This document shows positions 18,469-26,910 of a stretch of DNA of 44,190 nt, one piece after another. The DNA is from Achromobacter sp. ASV32 (GTDB lineage Bacteria; Pseudomonadota; Gammaproteobacteria; Burkholderiales; Burkholderiaceae_B). The DNA is taken from contig NZ_JAELTJ010000037.1 in NCBI RefSeq assembly GCF_016428805.1, positions 1 to 44,190 on the forward strand. The letters run 5' to 3'. Every line of letters starts with the position of its first letter. Within the stretch, counting starts at the first letter, position 1. A program made the translations under genes and the position numbers. Below the pieces are notes generated by a model. That model was not told the origin of the DNA and did not search any database. It was given only the letters and a program-made list of their open reading frames with translations.

Positions 18469-19371
18469 TCAGTCCGAGGCCGCCGCCTGCGCCAGCCAGG
18501 CCTGGAACGCCTGGGCCGCCGCGTTGGCCTGGCCGCGGGGGCTGACGAACCACCAGCCGATGCGGGCGTCATCCAGGGCGGTGCCCGGCAGCGCCTCGAC
18601 CAGGGCGCCGCTGGCCAGTTGCGCGGCGATCATGCGGTGACGGCCCATCGCCAGGCCTTGTCCGGCCAGCGCTGCCTCGACCACGATGTTGTAGTCATGC
18701 AGGTGCACGGTCTGTGCGTGGCTCAGGTCCAGGCCATGGCGGCGCGCCCAGGTGTCCCATTCGAACGGATGCTGGGTATGCGAGGCCAGCAGCGGATAGC
18801 GCAGCAGGTCTTGCGCCGTGCGCGGGCGCCGTTTGCCGGCGACCAGCGCAGGCGCGCAGACCACCGACAGCCGTTCGGTCATGAGCCGGCGCGCCCGCAC
18901 GCCGGGCCAGGTACCGCGGCCGTAGCGGATGGCTACGTCGACCTCGCCGCCTGCCACGTCGGCCAGGCCGATGTCGGGCAACAGCTGCAGATCGATATCG
19001 GGATGGGTGGCGGCAAAGCCGGGCAGCCGCGGCGCCAGCCAGCGGGTGGCGAACGAGGCCAGCAGGCCGACCTTGAGCACTTGGCGCGCGGCGGCCGGCG
19101 CCCGCACCGCCTCGGTGCCCTGGCGCAGCAGCTCAAAGGCGGCATGCACCCGTTCGTAATAGGCCTGGCCAGCGGGTGTGAGCGCCACCGCGCGGGTGCG
19201 GCGCTCGAACAGCGCCACGCCCAGTTCGGATTCCAGCCGCTGGATATGGTGGCTGATGGCGCTTTGCGTGACGAACAGTTCTTCGCCGGCCAGGCTGAAA
19301 CTCAGGCGCCGCGCGGCCGCTTCAAAGGCGCGCAGCGAAACCAGGGCGGGCAAGGAACGGTGGGAACGCAT
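18469..19371 (-). CDS. LysR family transcriptional regulator (GcvA-like)
   Basis: 300 residues. The N-terminal winged helix-turn-helix is clear: LRAFEAAARRLSFSLAGEE, then the recognition region VTQSAISHHIQRLE and ELGVALFERR. A substrate-binding-protein-like effector domain follows. The sequence resembles the GcvA/AmpR branch. The start at 19371 gives the usual family N-terminus; a GTG at 19389 is also open, and neither has a clear ribosome site. It lies 111 bases upstream of the RidA-like gene on the same strand, so it probably controls itself and the RidA/class V enzyme genes. Effector unknown. Confidence 0.9.
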   Translation of the reverse strand: MRSHRSLPALVSLRAFEAAARRLSFSLAGEELFVTQSAISHHIQRLESELGVALFERRTRAVALTPAGQAYYERVHAAFELLRQGTEAVRAPAAARQVLKVGLLASFATRWLAPRLPGFAATHPDIDLQLLPDIGLADVAGGEVDVAIRYGRGTWPGVRARRLMTERLSVVCAPALVAGKRRPRTAQDLLRYPLLASHTQHPFEWDTWARRHGLDLSHAQTVHLHDYNIVVEAALAGQGLAMGRHRMIAAQLASGALVEALPGTALDDARIGWWFVSPRGQANAAAQAFQAWLAQAAASD

Positions 19372-19459
19372 GGGGTGGCAAGCGGGCACGTAGGACGAGG
19401 GATGCGCCTCATCCTACGCCGGGTGGCGCCCGCAATGCAAAAATCCCCGGCGGCAATGC

Positions 19460-19489
19460 AAAAGGCCCGCAAACAAGTTGCGGGCCCTT
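19460..19489 (-). terminator. Intrinsic terminator after tRNA-Asn
   Basis: On the minus strand GGCCCGCAA/TTGCGGGCC (19464-19472 with 19478-19486) forms a perfect 9-base stem with a 5-base loop, followed by TTTT. It starts about 15 bases after the tRNA CCA end. Confidence 0.85.
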
Positions 19490-19504
19490 CAGTACTGCAT
19501 TCTT

Positions 19505-19580
19505 TGGCTCCCCGAGCTGGGCTCGAACCAGCGACCTGCGGATTAACAGTCCGTCGCTCTACCGACTGAGCTATCGGGGA
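19505..19580 (-). tRNA. tRNA-Asn (anticodon GTT)
   Basis: 76 bases including encoded CCA. On the minus strand the acceptor stem TCCCCGA pairs with TCGGGGA; the D arm has AGCTCAGTCGGTAGAGC, the anticodon loop is CTGTTAA (anticodon GTT, Asn), and the T arm contains GGTTCGAGCC. Discriminator base G precedes CCA. It has its own promoter and terminator. Confidence 0.98.
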
Positions 19581-19597
19581 ACAGGTAGAGGGGCCGA

Positions 19598-19626
19598 ATT
19601 ATGCACAAATTTTGCGGGGAATGCAA
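19598..19626 (-). promoter_or_regulatory. Promoter of tRNA-Asn
   Basis: On the minus strand TTGCAT (19621-19626) and CATAAT (19598-19603) are exactly 17 bases apart, followed by a GC-rich discriminator (TCGGCCCC) as in stringently controlled stable-RNA promoters. The predicted start is about 10 bases before the tRNA. Confidence 0.7.
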
Positions 19627-19730
19627 AACGGGCGGCAAAGGTGCCGGGTTATTGCCCGCCCGTGACAGGCCGATCCCGTATCATGACGCCCAGAAGGTTC
19701 GCGACCTCTCTCGTTTTTTTGGGTTTATCC

Positions 19731-21119
19731 ATGTCTTCGTTCGACATTCAATTGCTGCTTACCGCGCTGGTGAGCGTTCTGGTGCTGGTCGCTCTCATCG
19801 TTTCGCGCGTCCGCATGCATCCGTTGCTGGCGCTGCTGATCGTTTCCCTGGGCGTGGGTTTTGCCACGGGCATGGAACCGACCGCCATCGTCAAAAGCCT
19901 GACCGACGGCGCGGGCAAGACCCTGGGCGCGGTCGGCGTGGTGATCGCGCTGGGCGCCATGCTGGGCAAGATCCTGGCCGATTCCGGCACCACCGAACGC
20001 CTGGCCAACGCCATACTGGCCCGCACCTCCGTGCGCCTGATTCCCTGGGCCATGACGCTGGTGGCCTTTGTCATCGGCATCCCCATGTTCTTCGAAGTGG
20101 GCCTGGTGGTGATGCTGCCGCTGATCTTCAGCGTGGCGCGCAAGCTCGAAAGCCAGGAACGCTTCAAGGGCTCGGCCTACGTCTACGTCGGCGTGCCCGT
20201 CATTGCGGCCCTGGCGGCCATGCATGGCATGGTGCCGCCCCATCCCGGGCCGCTGACCGCGATCGCCAGCCTGAAGACCACGGTCGGCCCGACCATGATC
20301 TACGGCTTCATCGCCGCGTTGCCCGCCATGATCCTGGGCGGCCCTCTGTACGGCGCCTTCATCGCGCCGCGCATGACCACCCGCCCTGACGATGCCCTGC
20401 TCGAGCAGTTCACCGCCACTCAGGAAGCCGCCAATGGCCGCGTCCCGGCCAGCGTGGGCCTGGGCGTGCTGGCGGCCTTGCTGCCGGCGCTGCTGATGCT
20501 GGTGCATGCGGTGGCCGAGATGCTGCTGCCCAAGGGCTCGGGCCTGCTGCACGCGGCCGCGTTCCTGGGCAACCCGCTGGTCGCCATGCTGCTGGGCGTG
20601 CTGTTCGCCATGGCCACCCTGGCCTTGCCGCGCGGCGGCGATGCCGAAAAACTGCGCAATGCGCTAGGCCAGAGTCTCAAGCCGATTGCCGGGATCATGC
20701 TGATCATCGCCGGCGGCGGCGCCTTCCAGCAGGTACTGACCAGCGCCAAGGTGGGCGATGCCATCGTGCACCTGACCCAGCAGTTTGCCTTCCCGCCCCT
20801 GATCCTGGGCTGGCTGATCGCCATGCTGCTGTCGGTATCCACGGGCTCGGCCACGGTCGGCATCGTGGGCGCCGCGGGCCTGCTGGCCCCGCTGGCCGGC
20901 GCCGACCCCAACCTGAACCTGCCCCTGTTGGCGCTGTCGATCGGCTGCGGTTCGCTGTTCTTCAACTACGCCAATCATGCGGGTTTCTGGATGGTCAAGG
21001 AATCCTTCGGCATGACCATGGGCGAAGCCACCAAGACGATCTCGGTGGTGCAGTCCATCGTCTCGGTGGTGGGCCTGGTGATGGTGCTGCTGTTCAACAT
21101 GCTGCCCGCGTTGGGGTGA
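19731..21119 (+). CDS. GntP family gluconate/organic acid:H+ symporter
   Basis: 462 residues when started at the ATG at 19731, the usual GntP length; an upstream in-frame start would add 30 residues of no family character. It has about 12 or more membrane segments. Family landmarks include IPMFFEVGLVVMLPL near residues 114-128, HGMVPPHPGP near 165-174, and TGSATVGIVGAAGL in the second half. Inner-membrane importer of gluconate or related hydroxy acids. No gluconate kinase or regulator is beside it, so the substrate is open. Upstream, an imperfect inverted repeat (19628-19637 with 19653-19663) could be an operator. It ends at the bidirectional terminator. Confidence 0.92.
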   Translation: MSSFDIQLLLTALVSVLVLVALIVSRVRMHPLLALLIVSLGVGFATGMEPTAIVKSLTDGAGKTLGAVGVVIALGAMLGKILADSGTTERLANAILARTSVRLIPWAMTLVAFVIGIPMFFEVGLVVMLPLIFSVARKLESQERFKGSAYVYVGVPVIAALAAMHGMVPPHPGPLTAIASLKTTVGPTMIYGFIAALPAMILGGPLYGAFIAPRMTTRPDDALLEQFTATQEAANGRVPASVGLGVLAALLPALLMLVHAVAEMLLPKGSGLLHAAAFLGNPLVAMLLGVLFAMATLALPRGGDAEKLRNALGQSLKPIAGIMLIIAGGGAFQQVLTSAKVGDAIVHLTQQFAFPPLILGWLIAMLLSVSTGSATVGIVGAAGLLAPLAGADPNLNLPLLALSIGCGSLFFNYANHAGFWMVKESFGMTMGEATKTISVVQSIVSVVGLVMVLLFNMLPALG

Positions 21120-21152
21120 TGCTTCAGCCATCATCGGATGGTTGACCCAAAC

Positions 21153-21182
21153 AAAAAGCCCAACCATTCGGTTGGGCTTTTG
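21153..21182. terminator. Bidirectional intrinsic terminator between gntP-like gene and tRNA-Thr
   Basis: AAAAAGCCCAACC, ATTC loop, GGTTGGGCTTTT: an 8-base GC-rich stem flanked by A and T tracts, so it can stop transcription from both sides. It lies 34 bases after the permease stop and 11 bases beyond the 3' end of the convergent tRNA-Thr. Confidence 0.92.
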
Positions 21183-21192
21183 CTTCAAGAGA

Positions 21193-21268
21193 TGGTGCCG
21201 GTGAAAGGAATCGAACCCTCGACCTTCTCATTACAAGTGAGCTGCTCTACCAACTGAGCTACACCGGC
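21193..21268 (-). tRNA. tRNA-Thr (anticodon TGT)
   Basis: 76 bases with encoded CCA. On the minus strand acceptor GCCGGTG pairs with CACCGGC; the D arm has AGCTCAGTTGGTAGAGC, the anticodon loop is CTTGTAA (anticodon TGT, Thr), and the T arm is GGTTCGATTCC. A TACAAT box on the minus strand (21301-21306) is a likely -10. A terminator follows at 21153-21182. Confidence 0.98.
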
Positions 21269-21449
21269 ACGGCGCGCCCGGGGGCATGCGCAGGGACTGC
21301 ATTGTAATGAAAAAAGAAGATCCTTTCCGGCACCCGGTGTCCCTGCCGGACGGCGGGCGGACGCTTCATGGCCGCCGGGTGGTTGCCGCGCGGTGCCGCC
21401 CGGCCGTGTCTGGCGTGCCCGTGTCCGAACCGGCGTGGCGCGAGGCAGC

Positions 21450-22502
21450 CTATGGCGCGGGGTTGGCTGCGAGCCAGTCGCGGGCCGGGCCATGGCCACG
21501 CTCGGCCGCCGCCTGCATCAGCCGGCGACCCATGGCGGCATCCTGCGTCACGCCCCAGCCCCGCAGATACAGCTCCGCCAGGTTGCCCAGCGCCTGTGGG
21601 TTGCCCTGCCGGGCGGACAGTTCGTACCAACGGGCCGCCTCGGCGTAGTCGCGCGTCACGCCCAGCCCCGCGGCGTAGATATGGCCCAGGTAGAGTTTTC
21701 CCACATCGTCGTTGCCGTCGGCGGCCTGCCGGTACAGGCGCGCCGCCTCAGCGTAATCCTGGGGCACGCCCTGGCCGGTGCGATACAGATTGCCCAGCCC
21801 CACGTAGGCCTGCGTGCTGCCCTGCGCCGCCGCCAGCCGGTACAGGCGCATGGCCTCGGCGTCGTCCTGGCGCACGCCCCAGCCCTGGGCGTAGAGGGCG
21901 GCGAGGTTGGTCTGGGCGTTCATGTGGCCCTGCTCGGCGGCAAGACGATACAGGCTCGCCGCCGCGGTCGGATCCTGCGGGACGCCGCGCCCTTCGATAT
22001 GCAGGTCGCCCAGGTTGGCCTGGCCCGCGCTGCTGCCACGATCTGCCGCGTAGCGGAACAGCCGGGCGGCTTCGGCATCGTCACGGGCCGCGCCCATGCC
22101 GTGCAGCGTGAGCAGGCCCAGCCCGACGTGGGCGGGAACGTCGCCTTGCTTGACGGCGAGCCGGAACCAGCCGGCGGCTTGCGGCAGGTCTTGCGCCAGG
22201 CCGGCCACGAGGCTGTGCTCGCTGGCGTAGATGAAACCCAGCAGCGCCTGGGCTCGGGCGTTGCCCGATTCCGCCAGCGCGCGATAGTCGGCCAATGGCG
22301 CCGCGTTGGCCAACTGGCTGAGCATGTCGTTGCGCATGGCCACCCACTGCGTGGCGGATACGCCGTCGAGCGCTTGCCGCGCCGCGGCGGTGTCGATCGC
22401 CGCGGCCACGGGCGCCGCGGGGGGCGCTGCCTGCGCCAGGGCGGCGGCAGGGAGGCTGCCCGCCAGCGTCACGCAGAGCCAGGCGGCCGTCATGTGTTTC
22501 AT
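21450..22502 (-). CDS. Sel1-like (TPR) repeat protein, secreted
   Basis: 350 residues. A signal peptide (MKHMTAAWLCVTLAGSLPAA, ending AALAQA) targets it to the periplasm. From about residue 100 on there are six full 36-residue Sel1 repeats of the form AARLYRxAAxQGxxxAxxxLGxLYxxGxGVxxDxxE, plus one weaker unit before and a partial one at the end. Such solenoids are protein-protein interaction scaffolds. The start is one of three nearby ATGs (22505, 22502, 22493); 22502 has GGTGGG at suitable distance. The partner and role cannot be inferred: its neighbours are a tRNA and sspB. Confidence 0.88.
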   Translation of the reverse strand: MKHMTAAWLCVTLAGSLPAAALAQAAPPAAPVAAAIDTAAARQALDGVSATQWVAMRNDMLSQLANAAPLADYRALAESGNARAQALLGFIYASEHSLVAGLAQDLPQAAGWFRLAVKQGDVPAHVGLGLLTLHGMGAARDDAEAARLFRYAADRGSSAGQANLGDLHIEGRGVPQDPTAAASLYRLAAEQGHMNAQTNLAALYAQGWGVRQDDAEAMRLYRLAAAQGSTQAYVGLGNLYRTGQGVPQDYAEAARLYRQAADGNDDVGKLYLGHIYAAGLGVTRDYAEAARWYELSARQGNPQALGNLAELYLRGWGVTQDAAMGRRLMQAAAERGHGPARDWLAANPAP

Positions 22503-22593
22503 CATTCCCACCGATCGGAGTGGACATCGACAACGAACGTAAATGCATGCCGCTGCCCGCCGCGATGCTGACGGATCGAGCCAGGCGCGGAAC

Positions 22594-22620
22594 GAAGAAA
22601 CGCCCCTGAAAAGGGGCGTC
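22594..22620 (-). terminator. Intrinsic terminator after sspB
   Basis: On the minus strand ACGCCCC and GGGGCGT (22613-22619 with 22600-22606) form a 7-base stem with a 6-base loop, followed by TTCTTC. It lies about 93 bases after the sspB stop and ends the sspA-sspB unit. Confidence 0.8.
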
Positions 22621-22712
22621 CAAGGTCGGGCATGTGGCACCGGCGCGACTGGCCGGTGCAACGCGCGGGGATGGTTTGTCGATTCAAGAGCATCCGGTCC
22701 CCGCGTGGCGCG

Positions 22713-23153
22713 TTACTTGACGATGGTCAGGCGCGGACGCTTGGGTTCGTCGTCGCCACCGTCGTCGGGCGCGGCATCCGCGTCGGCTTCAGGGGCGGTG
22801 GTATCGGATGCGCTTTGCGTACCCGGCGCCGGCGGTTCGTAGGGCTGCACTTCGAAGCCCATGCCCGCGCCGGTTTCGCGCGCGTAGATGGCGCTGACGG
22901 CACCCACGGGAACGTAGACGTTTTCGGTCACGCCGCTGAAGCGGGCCTGGAATTCGATGAATTCATTGCCCAGCACCAGACGGTTGGTGGCCAGCGTGCC
23001 GACGTTCAGTGTGATCTGCCCGTCGCGCACGTGGGCGACGGGCACCATCGTGTGCTCGTCGACCTGCACGGTGATGTACGGCGTATAGCCGTTATCGGTG
23101 CACCATTCGTGCAGCGCGCGGATCAGATACGGTTTGGTCGAAGTTTCACCCAT
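22713..23153 (-). CDS. sspB: ClpXP specificity-enhancing adaptor SspB
   Basis: 146 residues. The N-terminal substrate-binding domain starts STKPYLIRALHEWCTDNG and contains TPYITVQVDE and VPVAHVRDGQI, as in SspB, the adaptor that hands ssrA-tagged and other substrates to ClpXP. An acidic, disordered linker (about 105-135) leads to a C-terminal RPRLTIVK, matching the short ClpX-binding tail of SspB. The ATG at 23153 is preferred to the GTG one codon earlier. It sits 12 bases after sspA, the usual sspAB arrangement. Confidence 0.96.
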   Translation of the reverse strand: MGETSTKPYLIRALHEWCTDNGYTPYITVQVDEHTMVPVAHVRDGQITLNVGTLATNRLVLGNEFIEFQARFSGVTENVYVPVGAVSAIYARETGAGMGFEVQPYEPPAPGTQSASDTTAPEADADAAPDDGGDDEPKRPRLTIVK

Positions 23154-23165
23154 CACACAACAACC

Positions 23166-23777
23166 TTAGCGACGCATCACTTTTTCCGAAGGCGTCAGCG
23201 CTTCGATGTAGGCCGGACGCGAGAAGATGCGTTCGGCGTACTTTTGCAGCGGCGCCGCGTTCTTGGGCAGTTCGATGCCGTAGTGGTCCAGGCGCCAGAG
23301 CAGCGGAGCCACAGCCACGTCGAGCATGGAGAATTCCTCGCCCAGCATGTACTTGTTCTTGAGCAGCATGGGGGCCAGCTGGGCCAGGCGGTCGCGGATG
23401 TTCTGGCGGGCGTTGGCCAGCTTCTTCTCGTCCGGCTTGGCGCTGCGGTCTTCCAGCGTCGAGACGTGAACGAACAGTTCTTTCTCGAAGTTGTACAGGA
23501 ACAGGCGCGTGCGGGCGCGCATGACCGGGTCGGCGGGCATCAGCTGCGGGTGCGGGAAGCGCTCGTCGATGTACTCGTTGATGATGTTCGACTCGTACAG
23601 GACCAGGTCGCGCTCGACCAGAATGGGCACTTGACCGTACGGGTTCATCACCGAGATGTCTTCGGGCTTGTTGTACAGGTCGATGTCGCGGATCTCGAAA
23701 TCCATGCCCTTTTCGAACAACACGAAGCGGCAGCGTTGCGAAAACGGACACGTGGTTCCGGAATAGAGCACCATCAT
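23166..23777 (-). CDS. sspA: Stringent starvation protein A (RNA polymerase-associated, GST fold)
   Basis: 203 residues of glutathione S-transferase fold: thioredoxin-like N-terminal part with YSGTTCPFSQR (5-15) and the NPYGQVPILVERDLVLYES block, then an all-helical C-terminal domain. The PHP motif at residues 75-77 (ERFPHPQL) is the SspA surface motif needed for RNA polymerase binding in E. coli. Its role is in stress and stationary-phase transcription. It is encoded between petC and sspB on the same strand, but a strong terminator hairpin ends only about 20 bases before its start, which makes the leader worth attention. Confidence 0.95.
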   Translation of the reverse strand: MMVLYSGTTCPFSQRCRFVLFEKGMDFEIRDIDLYNKPEDISVMNPYGQVPILVERDLVLYESNIINEYIDERFPHPQLMPADPVMRARTRLFLYNFEKELFVHVSTLEDRSAKPDEKKLANARQNIRDRLAQLAPMLLKNKYMLGEEFSMLDVAVAPLLWRLDHYGIELPKNAAPLQKYAERIFSRPAYIEALTPSEKVMRR

Positions 23778-23795
23778 GGCGGTAAGTCCTTTATG

Positions 23796-23836
23796 AAAAA
23801 CGAAAGGCCAGCGCCTCAATCTAGCAGGCGCTGGCC
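23796..23836 (-). terminator. Strong intrinsic terminator between petC and sspA
   Basis: On the minus strand GGCCAGCGCCT (23836-23826) and AGGCGCTGGCC (23816-23806) form a perfect 11-base stem with a 9-base loop, followed by TTTCGTTTTT. A second hairpin without T tract (GGCCCT/AGGGCC, around 23883-23902) precedes it. It would end the petABC transcript, yet lies within about 20 bases of the sspA start, so read-through or a leader starting upstream would carry it. Confidence 0.85.
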
Positions 23837-23929
23837 CCGATTGCCAGGCGGGGATAGGCGTACGGCCCTATCCGCCGCTCTCGGCCCTGAAAATTAGGGC
23901 CGGAAGGTGAGCCTGGCGGGGCGTTGCGG

Positions 23930-24781
23930 TTAGCGCACGTGTTTCCAGTAAGAGGCGTTCAAACGCCACATCACCAGGAAAAACAACAGCAGGAACAACA
24001 TGACACCGACGCCCAGCTTGACGCGGAAAGTCTGGACGGGCTCGGCCATCCAGGACATGAACGCAGTCAGGTCAGCGACGTCGTTGTCGTATGTTGCGAC
24101 TTGGGCCGGGTTGGCGGCCTTAAATTTGGCATCGAAGGTGGCATGGCCGTGGTAGTTGGCTACCGGTTCGGCCTTGACCGTGGAAAAACCTTGAGCATCG
24201 TACACCGTCGTGACCCGTTCCCAGGTTTTCGGGGCGCCTTCCTTGCCTTCGACCTCGTGCATGGCCACCGTGGTCAGCTCGCGCGGGCCTTGGCGTTCCC
24301 AGAGGGCGTGGGGCATGCCCACGGCCGGGAACACCAGGTTGTTCCAGCCCGTGGCGCGCGAAGTGTCGCGGTAGAACGTGCGCAGATAGGTGTAGATGTA
24401 GTCGGAACCCGAGGGGCCGGCGTTGACGGATTTGGCGCGGGCGATCACGGACAAGTCCGGGGGCGTCGTGCCAAACCACTTCTTGGCGTCCTTGGCGGTC
24501 ATGGCGATATTCATCATGTCGCCGACCTTCTCGCCGGTGAACAGCAGGCTTTCCTTGATTTGCTGGTCGGTCAGCCCGATGTCCTTGAGCTTGTTGTAGC
24601 GCATCGACGATGCGCTATGGCAGTTCAGACAGTAGTTGACGAACAGCTTGGCGCCGTTTTGCAGCGACGCCATGTCGTTGACGCGGTATGGCGCCTTGTC
24701 CAGCGGATAGCCGCCTTCGGCGGCGAAAGTGGCGGTACACGTGAGCATCAAGGCCACGGCACCAATCAGCTTCTTGATCAT
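23930..24781 (-). CDS. petC: Cytochrome c1 of the bc1 complex
   Basis: 283 residues. Signal peptide (MIKKLIGAVALMLTCTATFA), then the c-type haem site CLNCH at residues 51-55; the likely axial Met is in AVGMPHALWERQG. A single C-terminal membrane anchor lies at about 250-268 (VMLFLLLFFLVMW), followed by a basic tail. It transfers electrons from the Rieske centre to soluble or membrane cytochrome c. Third gene of petABC, 24 bases after petB. Confidence 0.97.
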   Translation of the reverse strand: MIKKLIGAVALMLTCTATFAAEGGYPLDKAPYRVNDMASLQNGAKLFVNYCLNCHSASSMRYNKLKDIGLTDQQIKESLLFTGEKVGDMMNIAMTAKDAKKWFGTTPPDLSVIARAKSVNAGPSGSDYIYTYLRTFYRDTSRATGWNNLVFPAVGMPHALWERQGPRELTTVAMHEVEGKEGAPKTWERVTTVYDAQGFSTVKAEPVANYHGHATFDAKFKAANPAQVATYDNDVADLTAFMSWMAEPVQTFRVKLGVGVMLFLLLFFLVMWRLNASYWKHVR

Positions 24782-24805
24782 GGTTAGTCCGTTATTCTCG
24801 TGGGC

Positions 24806-26194
24806 TCAGTGGGCGTGGAACGTGACGCGGTCGGGCACTTTCTTGAAGGTGCCCAGGCGGCTCCAGACCGGCATCAGGAAGAAGAATGCCAGGTACAGAA
24901 GCGTGCCGATCTGCGACGTGATGTTCAACGGCGGACTGGGCGGCTGCGTACCGATGTAGCCGAGCACCAGGAAATTGACCATGAAAATGCCGTAGATCCA
25001 TTTGTGCCACGTGGGGCGGTAGCGGATCGACTTGACCGGTGAATGGTCCAGCCACGGCAGGAAGAACAGAATGACCACGGTGCCGCCCATGGCAACCACG
25101 CCCCAGAACTTGGCGTCGATGGCGCGCAGCAGCACGGCCACGACGATCAGGATGCCGGGGACGGCGATGCGCATGAAGCCTTTCAGGTTGCTCTTGAGAA
25201 GCAACGCGATGGCACCCAGCACCGAAGCGCCGGCCAGGACCCAGGTGAACTCGTCGGTGGTGGCGCGCAGCATCGAGTAGAACGGCGTGAAGTACCAGAC
25301 CGGGGCAATGTGCGGAGGCGTTTTCAGCGAGTCAGCGGGGATGAAGTTGTTGAACTCGAGGAAGTACCCGCCCATTTCCGGCGCGAAGAACACGATGAAG
25401 GCAAAGACGAGGAGGAATCCCGCCACGCCAACCAAGTCGTGCACCGTATAGAACGGGTGGAACGGAATGCCGTCTTTGGGCCGGCCGTATTTGTCTTTCG
25501 GGCCTTCCTTGATTTCGACGCCGTCCGGGTTGTTCGAGCCGACTTCGTGCAGCGCCACCAGGTGCGCGGCAACCAGCCCCACCAGCACCAGCGGAATGGC
25601 GATGACGTGGAAGGCGAAGAAGCGGTTCAGCGTGGCGTCCGACACGACGTAGTCGCCGCGGATCCAGATCGACAGCTCGGGGCCGATGAACGGGATGGCC
25701 GCGAACAGGTTCACGATCACCTGTGCGCCCCAGTAGGACATCTGGCCCCACGGCAGCAGATAGCCGAAGAAGGCTTCGGCCATCAGACAGAGGAAGATCG
25801 CGACGCCGAAGATCCACACCAGTTCGCGCGGCTTGCGGTAGGAACCGTAAAGCAGTCCGCGCAGCATGTGCAGGTAGACGACGACGAAGAACATCGATGC
25901 GCCGGTGGAATGCATGTAGCGCACCAGCCAGCCCCAGGGGACCTCGCGCATGATGTATTCGACGGATTGGAACGCGCGTTCGGCGTCCGGCTTGTAATGC
26001 ATGACCAGGAAAATGCCGGTCACGATCTGCAGCACCAGCACCAATAGCGCCAGCGAGCCAAAGAAATACCAGAAGTTGAAGTTCTTCGGTGCGTAGTACT
26101 CGGACAGATGGGCTTTCCAGGTGGATGTCACCGGGAAGCGCCGGTCCAGCCAGCCCAACAGGCCTGTCGTCTCGACGGTTTTCTCGCCAGCCAT
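24806..26194 (-). CDS. petB: Cytochrome b of the bc1 complex
   Basis: 462 residues, the long betaproteobacterial form of full-length cytochrome b (not split as b6/subunit IV). Eight or more membrane helices. Haem-ligand His residues sit in the second and fourth helices (for example MHSTGASMFFVVVYLHMLRG and FAFHVIAIPLVLVGLVAAH), and the quinol-site PEWY-type region is represented by PVWYFTPFYSMLR. It carries haems bL and bH and both quinone sites. 74 bases after petA. Confidence 0.97.
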   Translation of the reverse strand: MAGEKTVETTGLLGWLDRRFPVTSTWKAHLSEYYAPKNFNFWYFFGSLALLVLVLQIVTGIFLVMHYKPDAERAFQSVEYIMREVPWGWLVRYMHSTGASMFFVVVYLHMLRGLLYGSYRKPRELVWIFGVAIFLCLMAEAFFGYLLPWGQMSYWGAQVIVNLFAAIPFIGPELSIWIRGDYVVSDATLNRFFAFHVIAIPLVLVGLVAAHLVALHEVGSNNPDGVEIKEGPKDKYGRPKDGIPFHPFYTVHDLVGVAGFLLVFAFIVFFAPEMGGYFLEFNNFIPADSLKTPPHIAPVWYFTPFYSMLRATTDEFTWVLAGASVLGAIALLLKSNLKGFMRIAVPGILIVVAVLLRAIDAKFWGVVAMGGTVVILFFLPWLDHSPVKSIRYRPTWHKWIYGIFMVNFLVLGYIGTQPPSPPLNITSQIGTLLYLAFFFLMPVWSRLGTFKKVPDRVTFHAH

Positions 26195-26268
26195 GTAACG
26201 GCTCCTTCTCTAATACGTGGCGTATTTGTTTTACTTACGTAATTCGGGAAAAAAGCGCGACGCGAGCG

Positions 26269-26910
26269 TCAGGCCTTGTTGTCTTCATCAACGCCCACGA
26301 TGATGCGGGTGTCGGTGAGATACTGGTACGGCGGAACTTCGAGATTATCGGGAGCGGGCTTGTTCTTGTAGACCCGGCCAGCCAGGTCGAACGTGGAGCC
26401 GTGGCAGGGACAGAGGAATCCGCCTTGCCAGGAAGCGCCCATGCCGCCACCGCCACCTGTCTCGAAGTGCGCGGTGGGCGAGCAGCCCAGGTGGGTACAG
26501 ATGCCAACACAGACGAAGATTTCGGGCTTGCGCGACCGGCCTTCGTTTTCTGCGTATTTGGGCGTGAAGCCGGCGCGTTTGGAGTCAGGGTCTGCCAGCA
26601 GGGCATCCTGGCTCTTCAGGCCGGCAAGCTGCTCAGGAGAGCGGTGAATGATCCAGACGGGTTTTCCGCGCCATTCCACCGTTTTCATGGTGCCGACGGG
26701 GATGTCGCCAATGTCGACTTCGACGGGCGCCCCGGCGGCGCGGGCTTTTTCGGAGGGGGAAAACGTGCTTACTAGGGGTATTGCCGTTGCGACACCTGCT
26801 ACGCCACCCACAGCACAGGCGGTGGTAACCCAGAAACGTCGCGAAGGATCAGGTGGCAGGTTGGGATCAACCGCACCGTCATCGTCATGCACCAGCGTAT
26901 CCTGACTCAT
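26269..26910 (-). CDS. petA: Rieske iron-sulfur protein of the bc1 complex, Tat substrate
   Basis: 213 residues. The N-terminus has a twin-arginine signal, SRRFWVT (23-29), followed by a Gly/Ala-rich hydrophobic segment that stays as membrane anchor. The Rieske site is intact: CTHLGC (138-143) and CPCHGS (167-172), giving [2Fe-2S] ligands C138, H140, C167, H170 and the C143-C169 disulfide. First gene of petABC. Folded Rieske proteins are exported by Tat, and tatABC is encoded in this same window. Divergent from mscL over 140 bases. Confidence 0.97.
   Translation of the reverse strand: MSQDTLVHDDDGAVDPNLPPDPSRRFWVTTACAVGGVAGVATAIPLVSTFSPSEKARAAGAPVEVDIGDIPVGTMKTVEWRGKPVWIIHRSPEQLAGLKSQDALLADPDSKRAGFTPKYAENEGRSRKPEIFVCVGICTHLGCSPTAHFETGGGGGMGASWQGGFLCPCHGSTFDLAGRVYKNKPAPDNLEVPPYQYLTDTRIIVGVDEDNKA

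Noticed and set aside
19505-21268. tRNA genes as integration sites of a genomic island around the GntP gene
   Set aside because: No integrase, no direct repeat of the tRNA 3' ends, and base composition matches the surroundings.
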